The notes below the pieces were generated by a model. That model had not been told where the DNA came from, made no database searches, and saw only the letters and a list, made by a program, of their open reading frames with translations. This document shows, piece after piece, positions 10,290-21,865 of a stretch of DNA of 64,000 nucleotides. The stretch lies in assembly GCF_910592395.1 (NCBI RefSeq), contig NC_088311.1, positions 17,176,501 through 17,240,500 of the forward strand, read 5' to 3'. Position 1 is the first letter of the stretch. Each line of letters begins with the position of its first letter. The stretch comes from Lineus longissimus (lineage: Eukaryota > Nemertea > Pilidiophora > Heteronemertea > Lineidae). The translations under genes and the position numbers were made by a program.

Positions 10290-12470
10290 GCAGCAGGGCG
10301 TGCCACCCGAAGCCAGATTTCTTCGCGCTGCAGGGCAGAGTGCAGGAACTTATGGACGCTGGTCGGGCATCGAGCTACGAGAGAAAATGAAACGGCCAGG
10401 GGCCATTGTGCTCACCGTATAGATATTTGGTGCTTTGTAATTCATCCAGATTAAGAAACATTGTACATGTATAGTATATAGGTCAAACCAAAGTCGGTAT
10501 GAGATGTGATGTATCGTTGCTTGGAGTAAGTACCATAAGAATATCATCAAAAACAAGTCACTAATAAACGAGATATTGCACTTTTTACCTATTTTAGTTT
10601 TGGCCTCCTGGTGGCCGAGTTGAGTACCAGATCAGATCGAAATTCGCTGTCCGAGGTTACATGACGTAGGGAGTCATGTGTATAAAATTTCAAGTTCAAA
10701 GCTTTAGTGGTTAAGAAACGTGCCATAGTTACAATCAAACGACCAATTTACGCCATTTGACCTCTGTGACCTTGAAAAGCAGGACAGATCAAAAACTCAT
10801 ATGATATGTGATGTATCCTTGCTAGGAGAACCTACCATAAAAATGTTATTGAAAACGAATCACTAAAAATAAGCAAGATATTGCACTTCTTACTTTTTCC
10901 ATTATGGCCCCCTGGTGGCCGAATAAAGAATCAGATCGAGCCAAAATTCGGCATCAGAGGTTATCTGATGTCGAGGGTTATATGCACCAAGTTTCAAGTT
11001 CATAGCTTTACTGGTTAAGAAACGTGCCATAGTCTACACTCTAACGGCCAATTTACGCCATATGACCTCTGTGACCTTGAAAAGTAGGTCGAATTGAAAA
11101 CCCGTGAGATATGTGATGTATTCTTCCTAAGGGTACCTACCATAAAAATTTCATCGAAAACAAGTAACTTATAAGCGAGATATTACACTTTTTAGATTTC
11201 CACTTTTGGCCCCCTGGTGGCAAAGTTGAGAATCAGATCAAACTGAAATTCAGCACCAGAGGTTATGTGATATAGGGGGTTATATGTACCAAGTTTCAGG
11301 TTCATAGCTTTAGTGGTTAAGAAACGTGCCATAGTTTACACTCTAACGGCTAATTTACGCCATATGACCTCTGTGACCTTGAAAAGTACGTCAAATTAAA
11401 AACCCGTATGATATAAGATGTATATTTGCTATGAGTACCTACAACAAAAGTTTCATCGAAAACAAGTCACTAATAAGCGAGATATCACACTTTTTAGATA
11501 TCGACATTTGACCCCCTGGTGGCCAAGTTGAGAATCAGATCAGACCGAAATTCAGTGTCAGAGGTCACCTGACCTAGGGGGTGCTGTGCACAAAGTTTCA
11601 AGTTCATAGCCCTAGCGGTTAAGAAACGTGCCACTGTTTCTGAAACAGGATACGACGGACGACGACGACGACGCTGCCGCCGACGGACACAGCGCTATCG
11701 TATAGACTCCCCTTACAGTGAGCCAAAAAGTATGTGCTAGAAAGAGAGCTGGAGGTTTTCCTGACTCAACTTGGTAAGACTTTGGAAGTTTGTTTGCCGG
11801 AGGATATTTCCATGTTCTTAGCGTTCAAAGATAAGTCTGGTAAAACAACCGTCCATAACAGGTTCTGTCCGGCAATCGGAGACAGGAAACCTTCCTGCCT
11901 CTGACTGTGGCTTACGGTTCTGTGCTTAACAAAGTGGCATATATTTTTACCATTGTGAAATCGACAGGATTCCCCCAGAACTCATGCCAAGGCGTGCCAC
12001 GTCCCATTTTAACAAAAATAGCCTTCAATTGAGACAAACAGATCCAGGTAGAACAGAGCATAGCCTATGTGCTTCAAATTCAAGCAAAGCCATTGTTCGT
12101 ATCTAAACTGAGGACTATTGCGATGTACATTGATAGGCACATTCTTGGAGCAAAGTGCTCGGTTCAGAAATTCATCTTGGCCCGAGATTAAGCAGTTTTG
12201 AAGTTCATGTTTTTTGGCGGGGACCGGGCACATGACGTGGGTCTGATGCTGGCTCAGGAGCTGAGGCAGCTGCCGAATCGGAGTGGTTATGTAATTAGAC
12301 ACACATGGGGAAAAACCAGCCGGGTTAACAAGCCAAATATATTTTCCGTCTTTAGGAGCCGAGATGATTCAGTGTGCCCAGTTCGGGGTTTAGAACAGTA
12401 CTTAGAGGTCGCGAGCCAGTTGGGAATAGATCTTAGTACTGGGTTTCTATTCAGGTCGGTGAAACAATGC
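10290..12470 (+). pseudogene. YR retroelement copy 2: tyrosine recombinase, interrupted and frameshifted
   Basis: The gene is in pieces. Part 1 (about 10297-10388) encodes FFALQGRVQELMDAGRAS, the start of the core-binding domain. After a 1.34-kb Helentron-like insertion, part 2 (from 11731) resumes with LERELEVFLTQLGKT and MFLAFKDKSGKT. A frameshift near 11895 is needed to continue to LTVAYGSVLNKVAYIF. The catalytic part has FFGGDRAHDVG (first catalytic Arg) and HTWGKT (catalytic Lys), then GLEQYLEVASQLGIDL, after a TAA at about 12189. The C-terminal His-x-x-Arg and Tyr motifs are not seen before the frame ends. This is the phage-integrase-like recombinase common in marine invertebrate genomes. 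The copy is dead. Confidence 0.7.
10389..11730. mobile_element. Helentron/HINE-like non-autonomous element, copy A
   Basis: The left end contains GGCCAGGGGCCATTGTGCTC and the right end a (GAC)-rich tract (about 11655-11690) followed by ACAGTGAGCC. In between stand degenerate tandem units of about 300 bp, each with AAGAAACGTGCCAT, an ATTTACGCCAT word and TGACCTCTGTGACCTTGA (10758, 11063, 11365). Internal tandem units, a microsatellite near the 3' end and GC-rich terminal hairpins are hallmarks of HINEs, the non-autonomous relatives of Helitron-like elements, and of the bivalve pearl-type elements (family knowledge). It separates two parts of the recombinase gene. No coding capacity is seen. 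Confidence 0.6.
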
Positions 12471-12488
12471 TTCTCACTTTCGGTATGA

Positions 12489-12806
12489 GACTACAATTTG
12501 TCACAAGATGAATTGAAATGCAAGAAGCACCTTAAGCTATTTGAATAACATTTTAAGATAAACGTTGTTTTATATGCAAAATGCATTGTCTCATGTCTAC
12601 AACCCTTACTTTGTTGTTAACCCTTTGCATGGTATAGTAGGTAAACATCATGGTGAGCTAATTAGAGTCACCAGATGACACAGGTTATTTTCTATTCAAG
12701 CTTGCAATTGCAAACTATTTGTTTTTACAGCAAGTAAGGCAACAAAGTCTTCATCTCCTCATAGCACCACCTTAATTTTCAAAGTCGCATCCGTTCTTGC
12801 TACATA
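12489..12806. other. No feature recognised
   Basis: AT-rich sequence after the recombinase fragment. I see no open frame with coding character, no strong repeat and no terminal repeat. Confidence 0.3.
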
Positions 12807-12934
12807 TTAGTGAGTTTCCGCATTGCTCACGAACAACGATTACGATTTCTTTGTATAAGTGCATGTAATCTGTTCAATTACAAAGAAATCATAATCGTAA
12901 GCGTTGTTCGTGAGCAATGCGGAAACTCACTAAT
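12807..12934. mobile_element. Palindromic foldback MITE, 128 bp
   Basis: The left arm starts TTAGTGAGTTTCCGCATTGC and the right arm ends with its reverse complement. The arms are about 48-55 bp with one small indel and one mismatch, enclosing about 25 bp. On one strand the whole unit folds into a single long hairpin. No transposase is encoded. It is probably a foldback or MITE insertion, perhaps with ATTAG-type flanks, or a source of small hairpin RNA. Confidence 0.65.
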
Positions 12935-13302
12935 TAGTTGAAATTACCTTGCAAATCACCAGTTGGCTTGCTTTACTCACTACATCTGGACTTATGTCAT
13001 TTTTTCCAAGTTTGAGGAAGTTCACCTTAGACACATTGTCATTTGTGTTCACTGCCATTGTTCTACTGATGAACGCACTGAAATAAAGACATTATTACTT
13101 ATTATAAAAGGCCTTGGTTACAGTGTATCATTGTTTCTAATGCAAAATACATTAGACCTTGTTTTTCCCTATTTGATGATAGTTGGAATACTGGCGAGAG
13201 GGCACCATCCGGACCATAAGCTCTGTGGCTCTTTGTTGGGAATCTTTCCCATCGCTTTTTCAAAATTCCAAATGGCTAAGGAGAAGAAAAATACACAACA
13301 GC

Positions 13303-16300
13303 TTACTTAAACGACTCAGGAACAGAGCCCCCACTGAAAGAATAATCTTTCCAGTTTGAAAGCAATTCATCCTTTGTTTCCTCTGGAAAGGCACTTGTTG
13401 CTTCCTCCCATGTAGCCTTGCCGACGCCAATCAGGAAGGCACGTTTCACCTTCTGTAAAAGATTCAAATGGACTGTTATTTAAAAAGGTAACAAATCAAG
13501 ATTAGTGAATATATTCTCCTGGTCACAGGTTAGTGAAAAAAATCACTCTCAAGTGTCTAATTATGTGAAATAAATTATGACGAGATGAACATATTTGTCT
13601 TAATGTTATATCCATTGCATGACCAGATTGGGCTATCACAAATCATTTATAATATTCAAACTGAACTTGGCTACCATGGCGAATTATTTCAAAACTAGAT
13701 TGAAAATTTAGCCCTTCATGTCAGCTACTTAAAATGATGTTGTCCAAAGTTTTTGTCACTGTGTAATAAGCTTATATACCGTTAAAACTGCATGTACTCA
13801 TAAATTCACCTGAAGGCCTTTTAATTCCTTCGCTTTTTTTTTCATTTCGGCGATAGAAAGATCCTTGTTCATTATTTTCTGCAAAAGCCATTCAATGTCC
13901 TCATTGTGGAGGTGCACCATAGCACTGAAACAGGCATGTTGCAGATCTGGTTTTTTTAGATCTTTTGCTTTGAGCTGCTGGTCTTTTGTCGCCCCATCCT
14001 CGTATAGAGCGAACACCTCCATCAGCATCTTGAACATATCTTCAGGAAATAATGCCAACCGCATGGCCAAGTCTATTGTTGTCTGAAAATTGATAAAAAG
14101 ATTTGATCTTTATGAATGATACACTTGTATACTTGGATCAGCCACTCGAGCCGTTTTCCCATAGCTGCCAAAGATGACATAGCAAAACAAGCTTTTTGAC
14201 ATTTCATAAAACATACTATTACTATTAGTATTAGTACCAAAAATGAATGTTTGGCACTGCAGATGTTTTTAACTACCACTGACCTATTTTTCTCTTTTTT
14301 AATCAAATTTTACCTTTTCATCAGCATGAAGCTTTCTACAAGATTCCTTCCAAGCGACATCATTTTCGAACTCTTTCCTCCACCCTCGACAGAATCTAAC
14401 CTGAAATTACAATTATTTTGCTAGGCTTAAATCCGATGATAGATGTGTTGTCATAAGGAAAATAGTTTCAAAGGTTCCTCATCTGTTATATGCCATTGTT
14501 TGTTGTTTGTAATTCATTTATTACAAAGTACTGACCTTGTCACAGAATGACATCTTGAGCCTGGCCTCTCCTACCATGTTGTGGTTGTGGGAGGCCACCA
14601 TCGCTTCTTCATCGGTTAAACCGCAATACACATTACCCCACAGACTTCTTTTATATTCCCCCCCAAATTCTTTCCCAATGTCCGACATGGCCAACACTAG
14701 GTGTTGGCCACCAAGAACTTCATAGTTGTATCCATTGATCTGCAACAAAATTGTACGCCTATCAGTTAGGGTTTACTAAAGCTACATACTAATTCCTCCT
14801 CTAAGGGCTCTTACAGCATTTACACCAATCTTGAGATTTCATCTCCATTGCACTTGCTTAAACCATTATTGCATTAGCTCTCTCTGGGGTATGCGGGGGA
14901 ACAGCCATGACACAAACATGACAAAGCCTAAGGAGGCTCAGTTAATCTCGGACTGCGTGGCAGTATACACGGGCAACAGATGTTGATTCCCAAATTGAAC
15001 AGATGATTAGTTTTGAATCTTACATTTTTCTCATTAAAATCCTCCTTAGTAACATCCTTTACACACAGAAGTAATGGTTGATTGTCATCTTTAAATTCTC
15101 CATTAAGAATTCTCCTTTTCAGTGTTGCTTTCCACTGTTGATCAATGGGACGGATGTTCCTGGATGCATCTATCCCATTGATCAACGCTCCAACATTGAT
15201 GCACAGATGGCCTAGAAAATTAAACATTTGTTGATTACTTCACTGATGGCATGTACACTGACAGGCTATAAAAATGAATGATCTATTTATAATCTATGAA
15301 AAATATATTAATAAGTTTTTCCTTCAAGAATTCTATTAGATTTTTCATCTTTTTTTTGTAAGATTAAATTGAAAAATTATACAGCTATTTTTCTTGCATT
15401 TCAATTACTATTAGTCCACTGTACCCGTTTGTGTGTTTGTTTCTCCCAGACCAAAGACCTCTTCATTTGTCATATACATTTAATACAAACTTTCTTTTCA
15501 CACTTTGGGTCACCTTCTTCTTCTTCTTCAGCGTTCGCTCTTTGGCACTTGGAGGGGTCATCCTCCTAGGAGTAATCCTCCTCCAAGGCGGGATGAGCGT
15601 ATCCTGTGCTGCCACTACGGTTGTGCGCCAATTGGGTTCATTGGCCTAGTGGTCCGACTTTGGCGACCGGCTGACAGGCCGAGACTTTGGGTCACCAAGC
15701 TGTGTATGAACACGCCAAAGCTTTTGGCTGAAGTTACCCGTGACGCACATGACTTGAAGGTGAAATTGTTGTGTGTACAACGTGAATAACGTTAGATAAA
15801 ACCAATAAACGGCCTTTTAATGGATGTTAGTTGGAAATTCCAAAACCTGGCTTCGTAAGTACCTTTTTTTGTAACCAGATAATGCTACATGCAAAATTTT
15901 GGGTCACTCAGCCATTCGGTCTGGGAGATACGAGCGCACACACCAACAAACAAACAAACACACAAACTTTTCTCAAATTTAGTAAGGATTAAAATTTGGC
16001 TCTAATTAAGTCCTTACCCACAAACTTCTCCTTGAAGTTGATTCTCTTAACCGTATTAGTATTTTCCAATTTCTTCTTCTTTGCTGCCATTTTCGCGGTA
16101 GACAATTTTCGTTTTGAAGGCCTACAGGTAAAAACCTAAATTACTTCAAGAATACACTGATGCATTTGTATTGTTGCTATTTTTTCTTATCTAGGAATAT
16201 TGATTTTCAATAAAACCTCTACTAAAATTATTCAGTAAGCTTTTTGGTCTTGTTGTAACACAGGCTTAATGGGGGACATAGATTTTGGCCTTATATTTTT

Positions 16301-17239
16301 TTGTCCCCCCCGTCATTTTTACCTGATCTTCTCTATTTCATCATTCAGTTCTGGTTCTTCTTCTTCATCTATCTCCACCCCCTCAATTTCTGATTCTGTT
16401 TCATCATTTTCATTCGCTGTTGTTTCTTCTTCTTGTTCTTCCGGTCCCACTGGTTTTGTTTGGTGTGCTTTTAAAAATGATTTCATTTTGGTTAAAACGA
16501 TACAAAATACATTCTGGTTTTACATACATGCATACATGTACACACAGTCTCACTTAAGAGCCACTTATAATTATTCATTTGCAGAGATTTAATGTGCCTC
16601 TTTTCATACTTCCGATGCTTTCAATATCAGTTCTTTACAGGAATGAATAATACATTTGACAATTTAATTAGATTAATTAAAGAAATTGGAACCTTTGACA
16701 AGTTCTATATGCCAATCAAACCATAACCCTATCAAGGGTCTTGATCAGCCCCCCCCCCCCCTCAGTATTGTGAAGAAGCAATCTATAGGTCAGTATTGTT
16801 TACATTTATTTGTATACTTACCCTTCAACTGTTTGAATGCAGCACAGCAGTCATTGGATGAGTCTACAAAGTCTCGCATTTCATTGCTTATCTCACTCTG
16901 GTTCCAATCAAACTGATCAAGAGATGTTTTAAGAGTGACATCCTTTGAATCCGAAAATTCAATCTGCAAAATATTTGTTATCAACAGTAATTTTCAAATT
17001 TGATCTGGTTGTCTTTTCATGATAACAATTCTACTCTAGTATCACATCCTGAAACTCATGGTCTCATAACAGACAGTATTCCTCCATGATTTTTTTCGTA
17101 GATTCACCTTTAGGCCCACTGCCAATGGCAACATGGAGGCTCTTCTTATTACAACTCCCTCCGGGAACTCCCTGTATAAACCAATCATGTGGTATCTGAC
17201 CTGCCAGCCTGTGGTGTCACTCCCGCCAAACTTCCACAT
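13303..17239 (-). CDS. ParB-like domain protein, 9 exons, intact (474 residues predicted)
   Basis: Nine exons read in phase on minus: 17239-17108, 16963-16822, 16467-16323, 16121-16018, 15211-15024, 14739-14536, 14400-14314, 14082-13810, 13452-13303. All junctions have GT and AG, and there is no internal stop. Order: N-terminal part with RRASMLPLAVG; an acidic exon (EEQEEETTANENDETESEI); a basic Lys-rich patch; then NIRPID..W, QPLLLCVKDV, YEVLGGQHLVLAMSDI and GLTDEEAMVASHNHN, which match the plan of ParB/sulfiredoxin-type folds (G-x-H-x4-A and L-D/T-x-E-A...N). A helical C-terminal half follows. ParB-fold proteins bind or cut DNA or hydrolyse CTP in bacteria; animal copies I recall are multicopy and TE-like. 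The function here is inferred only. A start upstream of 17239 is possible. Confidence 0.6.
15515..15683 (-). mobile_element. 5'-truncated tRNA-derived SINE with 13-bp target duplication
   Basis: ACTTTGGGTCACC occurs directly before (15502-15514) and directly after (15684-15696) the insert. The plus strand begins with (CTT)n, so the element's 3' tail is (GAA)n on minus. The body matches the 3' part of the full copy at 46889-47322 (CCAAGTGCCAAAGAG and TAGGAGGATTACTCCTAGG on minus). The tRNA-like 5' head is missing. It sits in an intron of the ParB-like gene, in the same orientation. Confidence 0.75.
15850..15970 (+). mobile_element. Possible RTE-type LINE 3' tail
   Basis: A stretch reading GGGTCACTCAGCCATTCGGT, then CTGGGAGATACGAGCGC, runs into CACACACCAACAAACAAACA. 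A conserved 'sequence-ACGAGCGCACACAC' followed by a short tandem tail is characteristic of RTE-clade LINE 3' ends. There is no coding part. It lies in the same intron as the truncated SINE. Confidence 0.35.
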
Positions 17240-17259
17240 GGTTACTAACTGTACGGTAT

Positions 17260-18420
17260 TTATTTAGCTGTTTTGCAGTTTGGCATCGTGGTGTGTTCAG
17301 TAAAACTGAACCATGTCAACAGCTCTTTATTCAATAGCCCAGAAGTTGGAAGTCCATACATGTATGTCCACCATTCAGTTACATGAGTAACATTCAGTAT
17401 TCATTCAAATCCTGATGCTTAAGAATCTTTTGAAAACATTGTTGTCCAGGAGCTCTTCACATAATGGTAACTGGCAGACATTTCCATGTTACCATCTCCT
17501 CCCACCCTATTAATACTCCAGGTGCCCCATAAACTTTGGTTGCCGTGCATACAATTACAAGTAGGCCTACTATACTACAAAGTTTCGTAGTAAAAGAAAT
17601 TACGCAAATGCACTCCCTGCCTCCCACAACAATGCATCCATTGGCGCGAACGACCACATGACCGGAGTTGATTGGCTGGTTTATTTCCAGCTGGATGCAT
17701 TGCAAATGCACAGGACTCATAGCCGTCAACCTCGTCTTTCATTACCTCGATCCATTGGCATTCTTGATGAATGAATTGCTACACTGTTTCTGACGTTCAC
17801 GTGATTGGTTGGATTCATTTGACAGGTCCGGCAAGTTCAAATTTCCCGCCCGTATGACGTATCCGTATCGAATTTGCGTATGACGTCATCAGTTTTTGCC
17901 GTCTGTGCCATACGCATACGGCACAGGCATAGGTATTCCGCGGTATTTCACGTTTGGAGAGCATTTGACACGGAGTCGCTGTACGTATGTGTTTTTCGGC
18001 TTAATTGCGGTATATTCAACCGATTAAAATCATCAATATGGTTTTACAGGTTGTGTAGATCACGTTTGATATGTTTGGGTTCGTGAAATTTGTAAATTTG
18101 ATGAAGAAAAGAGTGATTTGCACAGGCTTGGAAATGACGAAAAATCACACTGATCGCATGCATGCATGCATGCATTGCAGCATCTGAACTGCAGGCCTAC
18201 TACATCACTGTGTATTACTGTGATGTACAGGCCCCCAATACACAGTGGACTGGTAGTATATGCATGGGGGATAGGCTAGCTAGAGTAGAGAGATGGATTG
18301 CCCCCCCCCCCCCCCCCCTGCGCCCGGCCCGGCTCCGGTCCGGGGGCTGGGATGGATCGAGAGCTAGTACCGGTAACTTTTTTTTTCATTCACTTTTACT
18401 TTTCAGACTTCACAGACAGT
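17260..18420. other. Intergenic stretch with promoter-like words and a poly(C) run
   Basis: No gene is supported here. A CRE-like TGACGTCAT lies at about 17880. CTGTGCC and GGCACAG form a 7-bp-arm hairpin around a CATACG repeat near 17905-17930. A GCAT tandem lies near 18157-18176, and a run of about 18 C at 18301-18318. It is the presumed boundary zone between the ParB-like gene on minus and Harbinger element 1 on plus, so divergent promoters could lie here. Confidence 0.3.
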
Positions 18421-18423
18421 AAG

Positions 18424-20452
18424 CATGTTTGGATCCAAAAAAAAGAAAAGCTGTCACCTTCAATAACGAGAGTGACATAATGCTAATGCGCGAGGCTGTT
18501 GCCCTGGACCCCTTCAACAACCCTGGGGAGTGGCAGACCCTTACTGATAATCTGAACAAGACACTAGGCCTTGAAGAAAAGTTGGCAAAAACGCGGACAT
18601 TTAAGGAAAGAATTGAACGGCTCCTCAACCAGTGGCGAAAGGACGAGACCAAGTCCAAGAAAAAGTTAGTACCATTAAAATAGTAAACATTTAGTCGAGC
18701 AATTGTTTCCATGAATACAAAAAAAAATGTATTAGGCCTAATAGCCTGATGGTGATATCATACAATGGAGGCCATACTGTCATCAACTGTAAAATATGGT
18801 GGGAAAAGAAATATTCTAAAAAAGACTACTAGTATAAGTAGATGCATGTTGACTGGTCTGGAGAGTTGTTGCAAAGTGGAACCTGTCTTTGATAGATCTT
18901 CCATTTTCAGATCAGGAGAAAATGAAGAATATACAGAAAAAGAACAACTTCTCATCGACATTACTGGACTGTGTGAAGAAGCTGAATTGAAGAAGCAAAC
19001 GAAGGAGAAAACTAGTAAAGCCAAGGACAGGGACCTAGTCTAAGCAGGAAAGGCAGTGCGGGAGGCTGCAATGCAGGCTATGGTGAAAAGAAAGGCAACG
19101 AAAACGTTAGAGCAATTACGTGGTATGTTATCCCACACATTATTTTGGTTGACAGACATTATAATCATTGAGAGTAGGCATTACCAGCTATTGCGGGCCT
19201 AGCCAATTAAGCCAATTAGTGCAACTGCTTAATTGGTCCTGGCAAGCCTAATGGAAAATGCATAGGAATTATCAATAAAGTTGGCTTTTTGGGCGGGTTG
19301 TTAAAATAATCCCAACTCCCGACTTCTGACACAATTCCATATATGTCTAGGTATTTACTGGCAAAATTTGGAGTGATTTGGATGGAAATTCGATGGGTCC
19401 ATCTATAGGCTGAAAATTTTGGGAAATCTGTAATGCTTCACTCGTAGCCCGCAGTGTAAATTCCTGAGAAATTGGGTTTTGGGGGCTTTTCTAGCTGCGC
19501 TAGCTCCGAAACTATACATTTGATACAAACTCCCGACTTCAGACGTGATTGATATAACTCTTAGGATTATATTCCCAAGATTTCAGCTTTATTGGAGAAA
19601 AATTCATAGTGTCCATAGGGGGGCTGAAAATTGGAGGATTTTCAATTTTTTTCCCAACAAATATGCGAAAAATATTACTTTCCACCTAGAATTAATCAAA
19701 ATTTCGCAAACTATCATAAAGTACTTCCTTGCGACAATCATTTGTGTAGCTTTCAAAACTTTTGGCTGATTTATTTGCCCCTTAATTAGTAAAAACCAAA
19801 CATTTTAGTGTTTGCATGCAACAATGCACAGGAGGCTAATTGCCAGATTAATTCACACCTTTCCAATCTCAAACAATAGGAATGATGGAGTCTCCCTCTA
19901 TTCAAAACAGAGTGTGCTAGGCCTGCCATAGCTGGTAATGGCCTACCAGAGACCTTTTCAATTAACGGTAGTGCCAAAACAACTTGATTGCTAATGAGCG
20001 GCTCCTAGCCAAAACCCCAGTATATAGGCCTACTGCTCACTAATTAAAAAATACTAATACTACTACTAAGTTCCCACATTTCAATTCCAGACTTAGAGTC
20101 AGATGAAAACAGCAGCAGCGATGACCGAACACCATCAAAGTCAAAGAAATGTAAGTAACCATGCCAACAAAATGTGTAGGGGCATACTGTAAGAAAAAAG
20201 AGCGTTAAAAAAATCAGGGTCGGGTGCCTTTCGTGGGACGATCACTAACTTTTTTTTTATGTGGCCTAATCAGTATACAATATACTTCCCTCTTCTTCAG
20301 CACGTAATACTAAAGCACCAGAAGCAGACCCCTTGATGGAACTCCTTAATCGTAAACTGGAGCTGGACACACAGAAGGAAGAAAGGCGCTGAGCAGAGAT
20401 GGAAAATCAACAGCAAATGCTGAGACTTCTTATCGAGACCTTGAAGAAATGA
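18424..20452 (+). pseudogene. Harbinger element 1: Myb/SANT-like DNA-binding protein, decayed
   Basis: Four exons on plus: about 18424-18666, 18911-19122, 20091-20150 and 20301-20452. Exon 1 has a Myb/trihelix-like domain (NNESDIMLMREAVALDPF, WQTLTDNLNKTLG, RIERLLNQWRKDE). Later exons are charged and coiled-coil-like (EEAELKKQTKEKTSKAKDRD, LMELLNRKLELDTQKEERR). In PIF/Harbinger elements this second protein helps carry the transposase to DNA. The ATG at 18424 is out of frame with the domain because of an A run (18437-18444). TAA at 19041 and TGA at 20390 break the later exons. The partner transposase lies downstream on minus. Confidence 0.6.
19174..19947. mobile_element. MITE-like element in the Myb intron, ~0.77 kb
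   Basis: The left end GTAGGCATTACCAGCTATTG (19174-19193) and the right end (about 19916-19947) are imperfect inverted repeats of about 28 bp that also share GGCCTAGC. The interior has a degenerate direct duplication beginning AACTCCCGACTTC (about 19311 and 19528), each followed by similar GAAATT/CTGAAAATT words. There is no coding capacity. No clear target duplication was found. Confidence 0.45.
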
Positions 20453-20617
20453 GTGTGTGACTCACTGTGATCAATCAATGTCTGAACTGACTGATAATCT
20501 GGTAATCGTGGTATTAATGCTATGACCATGATATGTAGATAGAAAATGAAATTCAAGTTAGAATAAAATTGTTAATGTTAATGAATTTTATATTTTTGCA
20601 TTGTGACTGTATAAGAG

Positions 20618-20924
20618 ATCTTCTCAAAATAAACTTGAAGCCGAAAAGATGAAATTCTGTCTTCTAAGGGGAGGGGTTTTCATTTATGACCGAAAATTTC
20701 ATCTGTCAATAACCTTCTGGCTTCAAATTTGAAGCCAAATGTCCTAATCTTTCATCTCTTGGAGGGGAAGGGGGGGGGGTTCACAGAGAGAATAACCTTC
20801 TGGCTTCAAATTTGAAGCCAAATGTCCTAATCTTTCATCTCTTGGAGGGGAAGGGGGGGGGGGGTTCACAGAGAGATGAAAAAATTTCACCTATTTGGCT
20901 TTAAGTTTATTTTGAGAAGGTCCC
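20618..20924. mobile_element. MITE with internal 105-bp tandem duplication
   Basis: The terminal sequence CTTCTCAAAATAAACTTGAA (from about 20621) is repeated inverted at about 20890-20922. Inside, a unit of about 105 bp with the perfect 18-bp palindrome GGCTTCAAATTTGAAGCC and a long G run is present twice (about 20704-20780 and 20790-20860). A related end (CGTCTCAAAAATACCTTGAA) occurs at about 26668, so the family is dispersed. Confidence 0.55.
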
Positions 20925-21865
20925 TAACAAAGACTCTGCATAAGGACGTGGCATACTATAGGAATTCTATGCCCCCCCCCCCCCCCCATTCCTCCAGGGG
21001 GAAGGGCAAATAACCAGGGGGAGATGTCGGAGAGAAATGTCCTGGTACCTTCTAAAGGCCCCTGAAATCCAAATTACGAAAATATACTGTCCCTGTATGT
21101 TCCATTAGAGTCCTCCGATTTCATTCATATAGGACATACAGTAGGTGCTCTCTTTGGGGTACTTCAGGATGCAATTAGTCTGCAGACTGATGGAACAGGA
21201 AAGTGTGCAGGATGAGAGGAGCTTCTATGAATGGAATCTGTTCAGATAATGGCACATACAGGGACGGTATATCTTTGTGAGCACAGCAATTGGCTGCCTT
21301 AGTTGAGGGACTGAAGCATCTGAGTATTTCAGCCCACTGCCAAATTCTGAGAAGAGCAAGAAAGAACAGACAAAAAAAAGAAGAAATGAATACAATATTT
21401 TTAGTTATGGAATTTTTTTTGAAAAATGAATTTATCTTAAAGGGTATTTGTACAAATATATGGACTTTCAGAACGGTTACAAAATTGAAGGCATATGGGT
21501 ATGTGCCCTCTACTGAGAAGAATGGCAGTATTACATTATGTATCAGCTTTTCTCCAGTGTGAGTTGCACAATACATTGCAGTTTGGTCACTTGTAAGTAG
21601 ATGGCAGCTCCGTAGCAGTAATCTGTTTTCTTGGGTTAACATTGTTAGAACTTGGGACTTATACACTAAAAACCATAAAAGAATTTCAAACTTAGGATAG
21701 ATTTAGGGGTCCCAAAAACGTTTGCACATAACTGTACGGTACCGTACCTATTTCTGTAGTTCAACTGTAGTGAGTAAGCAAATGCTATACTTTGTAATTG
21801 TTCATGTTTGTTAGGGACAATGTTCATATCCTGTTTCTAAACATATATTCTGATGTTCACCATGT
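20925..21865. other. No gene recognised
   Basis: The stretch holds a run of about 15 C near 20973-20987 and AT-rich sequence. Short frames on both strands lack family motifs. A plus-strand segment with many A and T runs (21290-21560) resembles noncoding sequence. It lies between the two convergent genes of Harbinger element 1. Confidence 0.3.

Noticed and set aside
15505-15789. Plus-strand proteins over the (CTT)n region
   Set aside because: They are read through the tail and body of a reverse-oriented SINE and show no protein family.
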